A DNA stretch of 64,000 nt from Stercorarius parasiticus (taxonomy: Eukaryota > Chordata > Aves > Charadriiformes > Stercorariidae), in contig VWZL01002055.1 in NCBI GenBank assembly GCA_013396915.1, forward strand, positions 692,040 to 756,039, read 5' to 3'. Of the stretch, positions 1 to 13,600 are shown in pieces. The first letter of the stretch is position 1. Every line of letters starts with the position of its first letter. Below the pieces are notes generated by a model, which did no database searches, was not told where the DNA came from, and worked only from the letters and a program-made list of their open reading frames with translations. Position numbers and translations under genes: made by a program.

Positions 1-2126
1 TAAGCAGCAAGACTGAAACAGTTGACGTAAGATAAATATTTACTATTTTGTGATTTATTTTTAATTTTTTTTTCTTGAAAGATTCAAAGAATGCTATCGA
101 GCTATTCACCATGCAGTGCCTGCCAGAGCCTCTGGCAAAACATTTAATCGCTAGTTCTTGCTAGACCTTTTGTGTGCTTCAGCTACTAGGGGACTGGCAG
201 CAAGGAGGACCTCCATGAATGCAACATCAACTGCACAATGATACCAAAACTGATGTGCTTCTTACAAGGAGCTTCTGCCATAAACTCTACCAAAGCAGGA
301 CATTCTAACAAGACAATAACACAGAAAGACATTTCATAAGAAAAGAGAACATCACATCTTTTTGTGTAACAATTTCACAGGCATTTCCAATCCCATTCCC
401 AAGCTACTCATAGATGTACGAATTCAGGCTATTTGTTTTCCTGGGACACCTTTAGGAGTCATCCTGTTTCCTTTCCTTCATTTTCCTTTTTTTTTTTTCC
501 CTTTCCTTTTCCATCAATTTCTTCCTTTTCTCAGAACACCCTGGACTTCAGTGGGAATGATAAGTTTCAAATGATGACAGAATACTACCTTAAATGACTA
601 TCACTGTCATCCATGGAAGAGACTCCAGGGAATTATATGTATAAATATATGAAGTTTTAATTCACCTACATATTGAACAATCATCTTAAGATAGTGGAGT
701 TGGTGCAGGATGGAGGAACGAAAGCAGAAGTGTGCGCTATGAATGCAGTCAGCTCCATCATCTCCTAGATTCAAACTACAGGGAAATGATCCTTACCCAT
801 CTGCAAAAATCAAATTAGAAACCTCTTAAACTCCACTAAAATGCTAATTCTTAGGGGGCGTTTACTTTCAAAGCATCCTCTGGGAGAGTCCTTCCCAGGT
901 CCCAGGTGGGATGGATTGCTATGGCTGGTTCAGGCCTGATCCTCAGCTGTTGTATTTTGGTGGAGTTACTCTAATTTATTCAGTAATTAGGCCAGCTGAT
1001 TCTGTTCGGAATATATTTTGTACATGCCCGTTTGCAATGATGTATGCAGTGTCAAACATGAGACAAAAACATCCTCATTTAGATCTAAGCCCTAGACAGG
1101 TGTTTTTCTCTTTCGTTTCCTGAAAATTCGTGAAAATTGTTTAAATATTTTAGGCATGTGCTTGAATGATCACCATTAAAAGCTAACTTACCATCTATCT
1201 CCTTTCTAAATGACATGTTGATTTAGGACTGCATGGCACATCAGTTATAACATGACTAAGCCCATCTTAATTATTCTTTTATTTAAGTCTACACGTTATC
1301 TTAGGTGTTTCTCTGCCAGGCTAACACTCAGATTGTGGCGAGTACCCTTCACTTTAAAGTTCTTCTGGCTTGTATCAAGCAAAATTAATGTTATTATTAA
1401 GCTGTTGAATCCTAATGTAATTCATCTTAAAAACAGGCAGCAGCAAACAGTTAATGCATAAGGATGATGAGCAAAGCTCGCTCTTAATACGCTCACAGGA
1501 ACCTACCACTAGCTAACGGTATGCAATGCAGTTCGCTTGGATCTGTAAAACAATCTAATCTTTCAGGACATAAAAGTAATATAACACTGGATTAAGGGTA
1601 CAAGAGGTGCCTGAATAATATTTCCAGAAAGCAGAAAAGACAGTTAAAACAGAATGCACTCACTATACAGAAGTAAATACAGTATTTTGAGAATACCTTC
1701 TATTATTCTTGTGAATATTCTCAGGAGGATAAGGAGGCTTTATATCATAGATAATTAAATGCAGGCTCTTTACTATTATATCTGTTGTATTCCAGAGAGC
1801 AGTAGGTTATAGGGCAATAGACTGAAATTAGATTTTAGCAGAACATGTGTCCTGACCTTTCTTTTAAAGCAGATCTATTTACTTTATAATGCAGTTCATC
1901 TTGTAGGAACTGATGTACTCATAGCCAGTGTAAAGGTTAAGACATATGTGACTCTTAAACCTTCTTACTTCTAACTCTGACATAATTTTCTTTGTTTATA
2001 TTGTGCAAAGAGATATTTTAAATAGCCAGTGTTGAAAATAACCTTTTTTGTGGTGAAGTTAATTTCAGCTATCCTAACGTTTATACATGCAGTGGAGCAA
2101 ATGCATTTCTAAATTGCAAATCTAAT

Positions 2127-2210
2127 GGGCCTGATCTTCTCAGCGTAAATCAGAGTAGCTCCACTGAATCAAATACTGCAGCCAACGAAATTTCACTGAT
2201 TTATGTCTAG
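2127..2210. repeat. Degenerate palindromic interspersed repeat (reptile/bird type)
   Basis: It begins GGGCCTGATCTTCTCAGCGT and reads on through AAATCAGAGTAGCTCCACTG to an inverted CTGATTTATG near its right end. This resembles the widespread sauropsid repeat built around GTAAATCAGGAGTAACTCC and its inverse, known to me from turtle and crocodile DNA. Heavy divergence indicates an old insertion. I cannot name a Repbase family with certainty. Confidence 0.5.
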
Positions 2211-2300
2211 GTACCTAACTTGGAGCTTAAATGGATTAAAGCCAGATTTACATGATTGTAAGTGATAAGATCTTGGCCTCATGTATTTTGATGCATTATG

Positions 2301-2386
2301 GGCCAGATTGTGAAACCCTTATGTCAGTGGCACAACTCGCATGAGTAAGTGCTCACTGATGTGACTGTGGGCTGCACAATCTGGCT
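2301..2386. mobile_element. MITE-like element with 12-bp terminal inverted repeats
   Basis: The left end GGCCAGATTGTG (2301-2312) and right end CACAATCTGGCT (2375-2386) are inverted repeats matching at 11 of 12 positions around an 86-bp unit. The interior (ACCCTTATGTCAGTGG, GAGTAAGTGCTCACTG) resembles the non-autonomous sauropsid repeats that begin GGCCAGATTCTGA. It has no coding capacity. Its orientation is undefined because it is near-palindromic. Confidence 0.55.
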
Positions 2387-5300
2387 CTGCATTACACAGA
2401 TGTAAACAAGTAACCAAGAGAAAGTTATTAAGTGGCTTTGATGATCTCATAAATAAACACGTCATGACACTTAAGTAGCTTTAATAGTATCAGAACCACA
2501 AGAAATATGTACAGTCCTATATTACAGATGCCCTGTGTTATGGTCTTTAAATATAATGGATGAGAGTTGGTTCAACTATATCATGCCATGATTCTGGATA
2601 CCATTTGATTTGCAGAGGAAAAAATGGCATAAAATAGGACAGTGTTGCACTATGCAATGCAAATAGGAGGTTTTGCACATTCCTCACTACTCTTACTGTT
2701 GTTGTCTATTGATTACCCAAAATCTTTTTTCTTTGGCTCGTGATCTTGGTTTTTTTCCTCTTATTCTTATTTTCTCCTCCTTCGTGTAATTTATTTTCCT
2801 ATTATTTTCCTAATAAAATTTTCCTAAAAAGATGTATTTCCTAACCTTTACATTTTGAGCATTTTTTTTGCACTAGGTAAATTTGTCCATTAATACTGCT
2901 AGTAACTGAACACTAATGCATATAATAGACATTATATGCGTGTGTGCTTGTGTGCACACATTTCCCAGACAATAATACACACATACATATATTAACAAAT
3001 TTTGATTCTATATACATTACACAGGCTAATTCACAAGAAACACAGTCATAAATTTAAGTGGTGACAGCATCCAAGTCTCAAGGCAGTTATTACATAGCGG
3101 ATCTCTCAAAATGCATGCCCACCCCTGGAGCCCCTGCTATGTCCTAGCAGAACAATGCTTTGAGACGTGACGTTCTGCAGCCATTTAGGACATGGTCCCA
3201 TAACACATCACTTAGCAGAAGATGAGAGATTATTGAATTAGCTCATTGACCATGTCTGTAGGTCCTAACTACTAAACACAGCGTAAATTATCACAGTCAA
3301 ACACACAAGTCTTTCTCTACTAACAGTACCATGAAAAATAAATACAAAAGAAATGGAAGAAAATAACGTTTTACTTTCAGACAAAGGGTGGTTTGTTTTA
3401 GGGAAGTTTCCTTTAAATCTAGTCTGTTTGACCATTTAGATAACGACAAAAATTTGCAACTTATGGGGATAATACTTGAACCTTCAATTGAGTTGGGAAG
3501 GGGAAGTGGAGGTGGCACCTCAGCACAACAGAAGGCTTTTACAAAAGAAGCATCTAGAAACAAAAGAGCAACGAAGAGATTAGCCAACAGACCCTCCTGG
3601 AGATGCTGTGGGCTTCAAACTCATCCCACCTCAAAGCTGCTTGCTTCTTCCAATGTGTTTTTTGTCATGGACCAAGAATCACTTCCCGAGGGGCAGTACT
3701 CACTCGTAGCACATTCACCAACAGTGGCACCTCATGGGGCTGGAAAGACAGTTCCCAAGGAGCACTCTGTCTGTCTCAACATTTATTCTGAAAAATGTCT
3801 TTCTATTTGGGTCAAAGGACAAAAATCTGAACAAATAAAATAGAAAGGTAGAAGTGTAAAAAGTGTTGTGTACCTACACTGCAACACAAAATTCTACCTA
3901 AATATTCTCAGAAATATTAAAAAATTATATGCTTAAGAGAAAGAATTAATTTTTAATTTTTTTTTTAATTATTTTCCACATGTTAGTTTATATACTCCTT
4001 GCTATTGCCATTCCTCTCATTCATTGTATGGAATTCACATGAATTATAAATTCCAGTTTTATAAAACATAGTAAAAAGAGCAATAAGTAGTAAAACTAGG
4101 AGGTCCCAAGGGGAGAGTCTGGACCAATAGCTCCGTTCTGACATGATATGGCAAATATCGATTCACCTGGCTGTTAGGCCTTTCTACTGGATTATCCCAA
4201 GTCTGTTTTTATTACTGTGTGTGGAGAGCCACGGAGCTATACGGCAGGTTTTAGCACAGTGAGCAAACAGCAGCAGTGTGGAGCCCCAGGCCTGCGAGAG
4301 GTGAACCATCAGCAACGGACCCGGGAGCCTTCTGCGCAACCTGCCTCCTCCCAGCAAAGCTCACCTGGCAGTTTTCCTGGGGTTTCCTACTAAAGGCTTA
4401 AGACAAGAGCAGAAGATTCTTCCTTTAGAAAATGCAAGCCCAAATACATAGCACCTGGCATCATCTAATTTGCTGATATCGAGTCATATGTGTAGGGTAT
4501 GCAGGGAAAAGAAAGGCCAGGGAAGGGTGTTTGGCAGGAATATTTGCTCACTGGACTTTTTCTCTAACGACCAGGGGGAATAAAAGGTGATTTTAAAGGA
4601 TGACCCAGGGTAGGAGTTGCACTACTGCCTGCTCAGCTCCATGGGCAACTGGGCTCTCAGCAGGCACCCCAGTTCCTCCAATACTCCTGTCCTTCATCGC
4701 ACTGTCCTCTGTTTTATGGCCACCCAGGTGAAGAAGTGTGTCTTGCTTATGGCATTCAGGGAAGAAGAAAACGAGTTCCAGGTTCCTGCGTGAGAACCAG
4801 ACTTCAGAGAAGCCCCTATATATTTTGATGGAGCAACGGTACCAGGAAAAAAAGGTTATGATTGCTAATAAATATAGCTGCAGCTAACCACTATCACATC
4901 AGCTGTAGAAAGGGGAGCTTTGAGAGGAGACCACTGGTATGATGGTTGCTGTAGGCAGCCTGCTCACAGGAGTGAGAAGTAGCCGAGAGGCTGAGAAAGA
5001 ACATACGGCACGCTGCACTCTGCGCTGCCCAGCGCTACTTCCGAGGCAGCCACGAGATCATCCCTGCTCTCCCTTTCCCTCCTTCCCTGACATTGCCCTT
5101 ATGTTTCTAAACTCACACTCTTTCTCCTTTCTTAGGCAAATGCATATAAGGGCTGCATTATGCCCAGGGAGATAAGGGAAATGGTGAATCATGAAAAACA
5201 GTAATTAATGCTGAAATGCCATGTGTGGCGCTTTTTTGAATACGTTGCATGAGATTAGTGTTTCATATGGATATTTTTTTCCAATAAAAGACTAGGCTTT

Positions 5301-7012
5301 CTCTTAAAACTAAAATAAAAAGTAAACTATGAAGCAGCACCAAAACCACAAGCTTGGTAACCATCCTCAGTAGTGTAGTTTCAAATCCCACAAAAATTTA
5401 CTTATTCTGGCAATCTCAAAATCTGCAGGGCAATTACCACCAGCATAACAAGGGATATCAGCACTGATTTTAATGTGAGCAAAATGGCTTCTGCAGCGTT
5501 CTTGGAGGAAAAGTAGATATATTATGGAAAGGGCCTTACATAATAACCTTTTTGTAAAGCTTGGATGGCAAGATGATTCTGTAAGACACTGAAGTCACAT
5601 GTCATTAATCAGAAATGACAGTCTTTATTCATGTATATTTGACTGAAACTGCATAATTTTAGCCTCCAATAGCCCTGGATAAATGACCCTAAGTATAGCA
5701 CTTTTTCAAATTGACAGTGATTGATGATGGACCGAAAAATTATGAACACAGAAAAAGTAAACATGAAAAATAGACAAACCCTTTAGTATCACACAGATTT
5801 CTTGTTTCCACTTTTCCAAATCTTTCCCTCTCATTTTTTATCTCTGTAACCTTGCTCATCATGTTTTAATCATTTTTATGCTACTGCATTTGTTACATTT
5901 TGCCTGCAGTGCCCCCACACTAAACCCTGAGCTTGCTGAAAGATTCATTCAGATAAATGGAATTGATTTCATATTTTCCCATTCATGAAAAGAGTTAGAA
6001 ACTCTTTATGCAGTATGAAACTAAAGAAACTGATTACTTCTAGGAAGCATTTATCTACATTTTTTGACAAAACCACAAGGCGCTTACTCCTGTGAGCAGC
6101 ATCCCTTACACAATGAGTGGTTAACCAGCCTCCCTGGGGCTGCAGCAGCAGCCCTGAACCTTCCAAGTTCCTTTCATAAACACAAAAACACCTGACTGAC
6201 CATGGGATAAATAACGTAAATAATGTTCTCTAAGTAATTAAAACCCCACCCTATTGATCTTTTAACAAACCACCATGTGCTCGCACTAATTGATGACACA
6301 GTAAAGAGAAACCAGCACCTAATTAAATTTGTTCTGCATAAACTAGTCCTCGTCTGTAACAGTAACTGCTGCTGGAATTAATTACTGGCCCCACCTCAGA
6401 CCTGGCGCGGCTCTGCACCATGCCTCAGCACCAGATGATGCTCCATACACAGAGGTGACACAGGTATGGGCCTGCATCTCTACTGGGGACAGCGAGACCA
6501 AGCCCGCTGTGGCAGGGGGAGGTCACCTCTTTGCTGAGAGGGCTGGTCCGTCTCGCTGTGACCCACAAGGATGGGACCAGCTGGGAGATGGGAGAAGGGC
6601 AAGCGCTGCCCTGCACCTATTCCCTCCTCCCCCTGCAATCAGTCACACGGCAACAGGTGGTTTCTGATTTCAGACGGGCTTCAGACGGTGCAGTCTACAA
6701 AACAGATTTCATACCACGAGCAAAACGTCTGAGCAAGAGGAAAGCCAGTGGCTTGCAAAATGTATGAACATTTGGGCTTACTTTGCATTTCATCTTCTTA
6801 CGAATAGCTTTAAGGTCTGAAGATGAAATTAGAAATAGATAGTGGCCCTACTTTTTTTCTCTTCAGATCAAGTATTGGCCAAGTATGAGCATAGTCCAGA
6901 AATCCCCATAGCCATGCTGTTTTATTTTGCTACGGAGGCTGATGGTTGAGCGGATCCATCGCACGGGTTTTTTTCCCCGTTGCAGTCAGCAGGTCTGTGT
7001 GTGCAGTGGGTA

Positions 7013-7026
7013 GTTGTCCTAGCAAC
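7013..7026. promoter_or_regulatory. RFX-type X-box-like motif
   Basis: GTTGTCCTAGCAAC fits the imperfect inverted-repeat X-box bound by RFX factors (GTTGCC, short spacer, RGYAAC) with one mismatch in the left half-site. It lies far from any gene here, so function is unproven. Confidence 0.35.
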
Positions 7027-9607
7027 TGCAGCGCAGTTCTAGATGCTGCTTTTATCTGGAGCTATACAACAACACAAATCTCTTCTGCCTGTCAGGCTTA
7101 AATGAAAAGTTTTGGGGGTTTTATTTAGTTGTGGGCTTGGTTTTTTTAAAAACCAAATGATTCTTGATTTCAGCAAGTACTATCAGTAGTTACGAAGGTA
7201 AAAATGAACCTTTAAAACTGTTTCCGTTGGTATTAATTCACTGTACTCCAAAGCTTTGAACAGATTCCCGGAGATTAAAATTCTGCAGTCATTAAGAACA
7301 CACTGGTGAGTGTGCTGTTAGCCTGTACAAAACAAAAGGCTTTTATTGGCTCTTTTCTCTGTCACGAGAGTGACTTTCATATTGGATTAATAAGGCTAAT
7401 ATTGCCACTGCATTATCACTTTATGAAAATTTGCTAATGAGATTTGAAGTTGCTTAATGAAAATATCCCAGTTCTTCCAAACACCTACCCTGCCATCACC
7501 TGCTGAAGACTGGACTGCATGGCTGCTGCGGAGACGGGGACCAAGCACTTGATGCCAGGAGAGACAAACTTCGATTTTCTCACACACAGCCTCATGTAAT
7601 GTCATTCCACATCAAGGTCCCCTGAGTTACACCATGTCAGCCCAGTTTAGGGCTTCACACAGTGTAACAGAAGGCGACACGGTGTAATCCAAAGCAACAA
7701 GCTCTAAGGAGCCCGTTGCCTCATTAAAGCACTTGTGCAACAGGGCTGGGTGCTGCCGCGATCGATACTCCTAGTCTGCCGAGCCCAGCACCCAGCTCCG
7801 AGCAGGGTCAGCACAGGACCCTGCGCTGGTCTGCAAACTGGGGTGGCCAGACCATGCTGCAGCCACCTGCCCCAGGGGTCCTGGGCAGAGGGAGCAGCTG
7901 GGGCACGCGGGGACATACCCTAGCATGGACCTGCTGACGGGTCCCATATTTCAAAACAAAAATAAAGGAAACCAGCCCCAAACCAACAGCAACAAAAGTT
8001 ATTCCCTGCTGTTTACTTCGAATGGCTTCCACTTTTAGGTTGAAAATGAATGGTGCTTTACCAGACGTGTAGTTTTAAGCTTCGCTTGTCCCACTTTGCT
8101 GTTCTTGCAGTGGGGAGGCACAGCGATGGTTTGCACACTTGCAGGGAGTAGCAGTGGTCACTGATTTGCAAGTGGAACAATCTTGGAGGCATTTACCATA
8201 CAGAGATCTCCAGGAGCACTTTGGGAGTGAACAATCGCAATAGATATGCAGACCAGGTCCACAGGTTTGTGACAGATCCGCTAAGAGGACCAGTTCTCAC
8301 TTCTTACAATCTCTGCTGAAGGCCATCTGACTAGTTGGGAAAGCAATAAAGCTCCATTTTTTCCTCACTTCCAGCTGTCACAATTTTCTGCTGGGCCATG
8401 AAGACAACGAGAAGGAAAGCTGGAAAAGTGTCGCTCGTAATTCTGCATTCCGTGGCACATTTCTCAGCCGTGGAATTATGCAACAGAGGAATCTGTCCTC
8501 GGGTGTCTGCTTTTCTCCTGCCATAAGTCATGGCTTGTAACGCTGCATTCAATACCCAATGAAACAAAAAGAGCCCCTCTCTGTAGGAGGCATTTAGGTC
8601 AACATTAGTGGCGCGAAGGGCTCCACGCAGGGAGCAGCATGCTCTGCTCCAGGAAGAGCTGAATGCCAGTGTTTATCCAGCAAGAATCTGGAGCATCTGA
8701 ATTTCGCTTTTGTTTCAGTGTAGGTTTTTTTTTCTTCTTTACTATGTTTTCATCCAAGTGAAAAGCTTACGGGGAAGAGCCACTGTGCAGTTTAAAAACA
8801 GATTAGTGAGCAGATGTTCATCTAATCCAAGCACCCACCATGAATTTTTGTTTATTATTAGATCATGTTTAGACCACAAGAAAGATGAGTCTGCTGCTAG
8901 AGTGTACATGCATGTGTTGCTCATCAGGGCCATCCTACTGCAGTTTTTAATGCAGAAAACCCAATCCCGGGGGCACAGACACAGTAACATTAATAGGTAG
9001 CACTTAGGTCAAGCTGTTCTACTTTCACACTGAGTTCCTGGTGCCACCCAGATTTGCACCATCCGAGATTCACCAACACTACAGAGACATCTGACATCCA
9101 GCTGTGGGCCATTAGGACGCATTTCCAAGCTTATAGCCCAGACCATTTTACATTTGCTGTTTGGTTTCTTCTCACTTCTCCACAAGCTGGTATTATTTCA
9201 CATCTCATCTGGGAAATGTGCGTACCTTGATTTGAGCAATATGCCAAGGGCAGGCGGATCTACTGGTTATGTCACTAGTTAGTCAATCCCCAGCACAGAA
9301 GGCATAAGCAAAGTTACACAAATCAATGTTAATAAAATATTAAAACAAGGACTCCCAAACAGTCTACATGTATTGATTAGGCAAGGAAAACCACAGAAAC
9401 GAGCAAAACTCCAGCCCCTGAGCCAACTTCCAACACAGCAGTTGAGGGACTCGAAGCTCCTCACTCTCATTCGCACAAAGGTTACTGAGGCATCACTCCG
9501 GCATCATAAAGGTACCTCAAAGGGGATGTAAATATTCAAACCTTAAGGTCCATTTATATTGCTAGAGGGCAGTAAAATGGCCTTAGGGTAAATGAGAATT
9601 AAGATAA

Positions 9608-9655
9608 TAGATTTTAAGGCCAGAAGGGATCACTGTGATTGCCTAGTCTGACCAT
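9608..9655 (-). repeat. CR1-like LINE 3'-end remnant
   Basis: The motifs TTTTAAGGCCAGAAGGGATC and CTAGTCTGACC match the reverse complement of the 3' region of CR1 elements as they appear in turtles, crocodilians and some birds. Similarity fades to the right of about 9660. It is a short, old, 5'-truncated copy without a reverse transcriptase ORF. Confidence 0.65.
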
Positions 9656-12600
9656 ATAGTTTTACTCAATAATTCATTTATTGAGCTGATGTCTTCTGGT
9701 AGCAGGGGTGCATCTCAGTACCATGTGTATTTACTGCACAGCAAGTTATAAGGATATTTTGCAATGACTATGCCAAGGCTACACAGTGCAATGAAGCGCT
9801 CTTGAGGCATCCTGACATCCCAGTTGTAAGAGCTGGGCCCCATGTGTTCAGGCTAGATCCCACCAGGCTGGGAGTGCTCAGGCCAGTAGTGCTTGCTGGA
9901 GCATGTACTGGGGTACAGCAAGGAAAGAGCAGGCAGGACAGCCATCCAGGGAAGGTACTTAAAAGGAACTCTTTCTTCAACAGTTATGGCAACTGGCTTT
10001 AAACATGTGGAGAAGTCACAGCCAGACACCAGAGACCATATTTATATTAATGCCATCCTTCTGTTGCTGGTGGTCACATTCGTTGGTAGAAAGAAACATG
10101 ATACTGAGAAACACGGCTCTGGCAAAAAGCAAAGAGGTGGGAAGACTTCAGTTCCCAGGTGCACACAATAGTTCCAGCCTGAAACACACAAGGATGCAGA
10201 AAAATGAACCCTTGGGGCTCATCTCCCATCTTCCAGGCGCAGAAGTTCACATGCACAGTGCTGGATCAAGCTCTTTGTGCTCTAGATGACCTACTTGTAA
10301 AAAAATTGGGTTCAAAAGTAGGGCCTTGCAGAAAAACAGCCGCTGCAAGTGAGCTGAACAATCTTGGGTAATTAAATTGTAATAAAAAAAATGCTTCATT
10401 CATTAACTATGGTAATTGACCAAAAAGCAATAGGACACCTACTATTTTCATTATAACTGCCCTGATATAATTCAGGGTGCAATCTCCATGTGGAACAGGT
10501 TGTTTAGATTTAACATGGCTTCAGATTATTGTATTAAACAGCTCATAAATATCCTCACTTTTTATTTCCAATCACTGCTTTCAACAGAGTTTGACCAAAA
10601 ATGAAGCCTTAGCCCAGGATTTATAACAAACATATCATTTCACCAGATTTCTAAGAGTGTTCTCATCTTCTTTTGCCCATTCCTCTAGGCCCTATCTAGC
10701 ATGAAATGTTGTCTTTATGGACCTCTCAAAGTGCAGAGGGTGTTGCCTCCTATTTTCTTTATTTGTTAGTTAAATGTGATAATGTACTGTCTTACTGTTA
10801 TTTCTATTTTTTACAATGTTCCAATACATGGAGCGTCTCCCCTGCAGAGTACAGTCTGACAGACAAATGTACTGGAGATGCAAAAGAGGACTTTTATTTT
10901 TCAGTAGAGGGCATTTTTTCACGTGCTGTACAAGAAGGATTTATTGTCTAACTGTATGGATGTCAATGCTGAGCCAATGCCATGTCCCAGTCCGACAGGC
11001 TTCTTACTGCAATAATGCATTTACCCATGTAACAACCTTGCGGTAATTGGTTGCAAGGATCCAACCAAACACATTTCTCCCAGTTTCAATTTAAGCAGTA
11101 ATGGAATAGTAATAAGTAACAAGAAATAAGATGAATTCCTATAAAGTGACAATTTCAGTGGGTTTTGTACTGTCAAAACTACCCCAAAGCTCCTAAGTTG
11201 TGTCTTGAGAATTTTAGCTAAGCTTCTTCTTGGCTGTGTTTTGCAAGGGCTCTGCTTATTTTCAGTTTCAGCTGTACAAGTTGTACAGCACATTGAATGA
11301 TTTAACCAAGCAGATTTAGAGTTCAGTAGACAGTGTTCTTTGTTAGATTTTAGTCACATACCAAATTCAATAGACTCTCTGCTGCAGGCGTACGTCAAAA
11401 TGCCAGGAAGGCATGAGACATTGTTGAATATGTTGGGGTTTATTGTTTAGAAAAAATTAAACTTGGTCTCTCGTTCAATCTTTAATTAAATAGTCATACT
11501 CTAAAGCTCAAGGGACAAAGGAAAAGAGAGAATAAAGACAGTTGTTCTGTAAAACACAACAGATATTTCTTTATATCTGTATTGAACAAGTCAGTATATG
11601 TCATCTTCTCTGAAAATAAATAGAAGTATTTTGGGTAAATGTGTTCCAAGCCATGAATTACCATCACTACTGCTAGCTATTACCTACATAAGATCATTAA
11701 CGAACAGACAGCTTTTCTGCATAAATAGAGCTGTGTTTGTTTCCTAATAAGAACTGCCATCATATTTTCTGCTGGTGAGTTTTAGAAAACAAGTCTTAGA
11801 TCTCTCTGTAAAGACCTCACCCAAAAACTGAACAGCCATATGTGATAGCTAGCTAAAAAACAAGTCATTTCTCTGCTCCCTGTCTGGAAATTTGTCCTTA
11901 AATATGAACACTGAGCAGACTGTATGTTAGATCCCAGGCATCAGGCATCAGCATTAAATTGCTTAAGCCCCGAGAACTGCCAGCAGTCTGCCGAGCCTCC
12001 CGTTTCAAGGCGCCCTTTCAAAGGCCACTGTTAGTGGTCTGACCACAAACCCGCCCAACTGGATTCGGAGCGGGAAGACTTGAAAAGTGCTCAAAGCGTG
12101 GGCAACCACACCACAGAAAACCAGCAGCCCTTGGCTGTGTCACCCCTGCCACGCTGGAAGGATTTGCACTCTCCTGGGGTCCCCATGGGAAGCGTGCTGC
12201 TCTCCAGCAGATTTCTTCCTGCATTTTGTTAAACCATGGAAGCAAGATTTTCATTTCATGCCATCCATGGGACATCGTCCTTACCACTCTGTGCCATGTT
12301 TGCCCAGAAAATAAAGCATCTTAACAACCTGCATTAAAAATACCAATGGTTTTGGGCTGCTTTATGGCATTGACTGTATGATCATCAAATAACTAACAAC
12401 AGAAAAGATAATCTCTTTTACCCTAGTAATTGCTAAATTGTGTGACAGAAGTCCTTTATTCCTGCAAACGTAATGAGAATGGGAAATGGTACAAATTCTA
12501 AATGATTTAATTACAATCTTTAAATTGTAAACCTGTTTTCTCCTTGCAGACCTTATTCGCTCCAACTTGCAGCAAATCAATCAGTAGCTCTTTAAACTGA

Positions 12601-13600
12601 GCTTCTTAATATTCATGTTCTTAATTATCTATATAATGTGGGTAGTGAAAGTTCATTCTTCCTCTTCACTCCAAATATTTTTAAATGCAAACTGAAGTTT
12701 TACAGGGTTATGTCCAAAATATGCACTATTTTCTTACACTGAATTGTGAAGGTCAGTAAGGTCATCCAATTAGTGGTGATCAAACCGCAGCCACTTGCAG
12801 GCAGGAGCCTCCATCTGTTCACATCGAAACTGGGAGTTACTCGGACAGGTCGGCAGAGCAGGGTTAAGTCAAAGCTGAGTGGTACTCAATTTTAGTAATA
12901 TTTGAAAAATAAAATAAGAAAAACCCTCTTAATTTACTTACAGTTTGGTTAAAAAAGAAAATTTGCAGTTACTGTTCAGTGCGGGACAATTAGGCTTAAG
13001 GCTTGGAAGAGACTAACTTAACTCAATATAGTAAATTCTCCTATTTTCTTAACCTCCCAATTTCACAGATTTTGCCTATAGTTTGTTCATGAGACTCAGC
13101 TTTGCCTTCCCCATTCTGAAGCTTCCCAAAGCCAGAGTAACCTTTGCAAGTGGTTTTTAAATTAGTCCTTTAAACATAAGACCTAAAAATAGGCATAGCA
13201 AAAGTTTACCCAGCCCATTCCCAGAACCAGCTGCTGTGGGACGAGGGTAAGCACAAGACATGCACAACATTGTATTTTCCCAGCATGTCTTCCAGTCTCC
13301 AATAAATTTTATCTAGGGGGCTTCCCAAACCAGAAATGGTGCCAGAACCAGAAATTGTGTTGAACAAACCTGAATGGATTTTCCTTGATAAGTTTGACCC
13401 GTCCATCCTTTGAACCCACGTGAACATTTAGCATCCAGACAAGGGGAGTCTGACCATTTGATTACACGTTCTGCAAGAGCAATGGGGCGGCCGGTACAGG
13501 TGCTTTACAGACAAGGAGGGCAGGATTTGACCTTTTTCATGAACATGTCAGAGCAGGTCTTTAGCTGAGAGTACAGTAGCTATGCAGCAGTTTTTTCCTT

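Larger units (their letters stand above)
1..5900. other. Intergenic, downstream of TOX3: degenerate repeats, no gene
   Basis: AT-rich sequence with no supported gene. It contains a pyrimidine tract at about 466-512, two TIR-type repeat remnants near 2127-2210 and 2301-2386, and a TG/CA-rich stretch at about 2935-2995. The open frame at 3388-3843 (151 codons) has no recognisable domain. Confidence 0.7.
5901..13600. other. Intergenic: candidate regulatory blocks and one CR1 remnant
   Basis: No gene recognised. Notable pieces are an AT-rich block with TAATTA cores at 6190-6395, an RFX-like X-box at 7013-7026, a CR1-like remnant at 9608-9655, a 19-bp palindrome at 11271-11289, and a second AT-rich block at 12365-12545. 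GC-rich patches near 7740-7920 carry only chance open frames. Confidence 0.65.

Noticed and set aside
3388..3843. Plus-strand 151-codon frame in the left intergenic region
   Set aside because: Composition is ordinary and no motif or neighbouring exon supports it.
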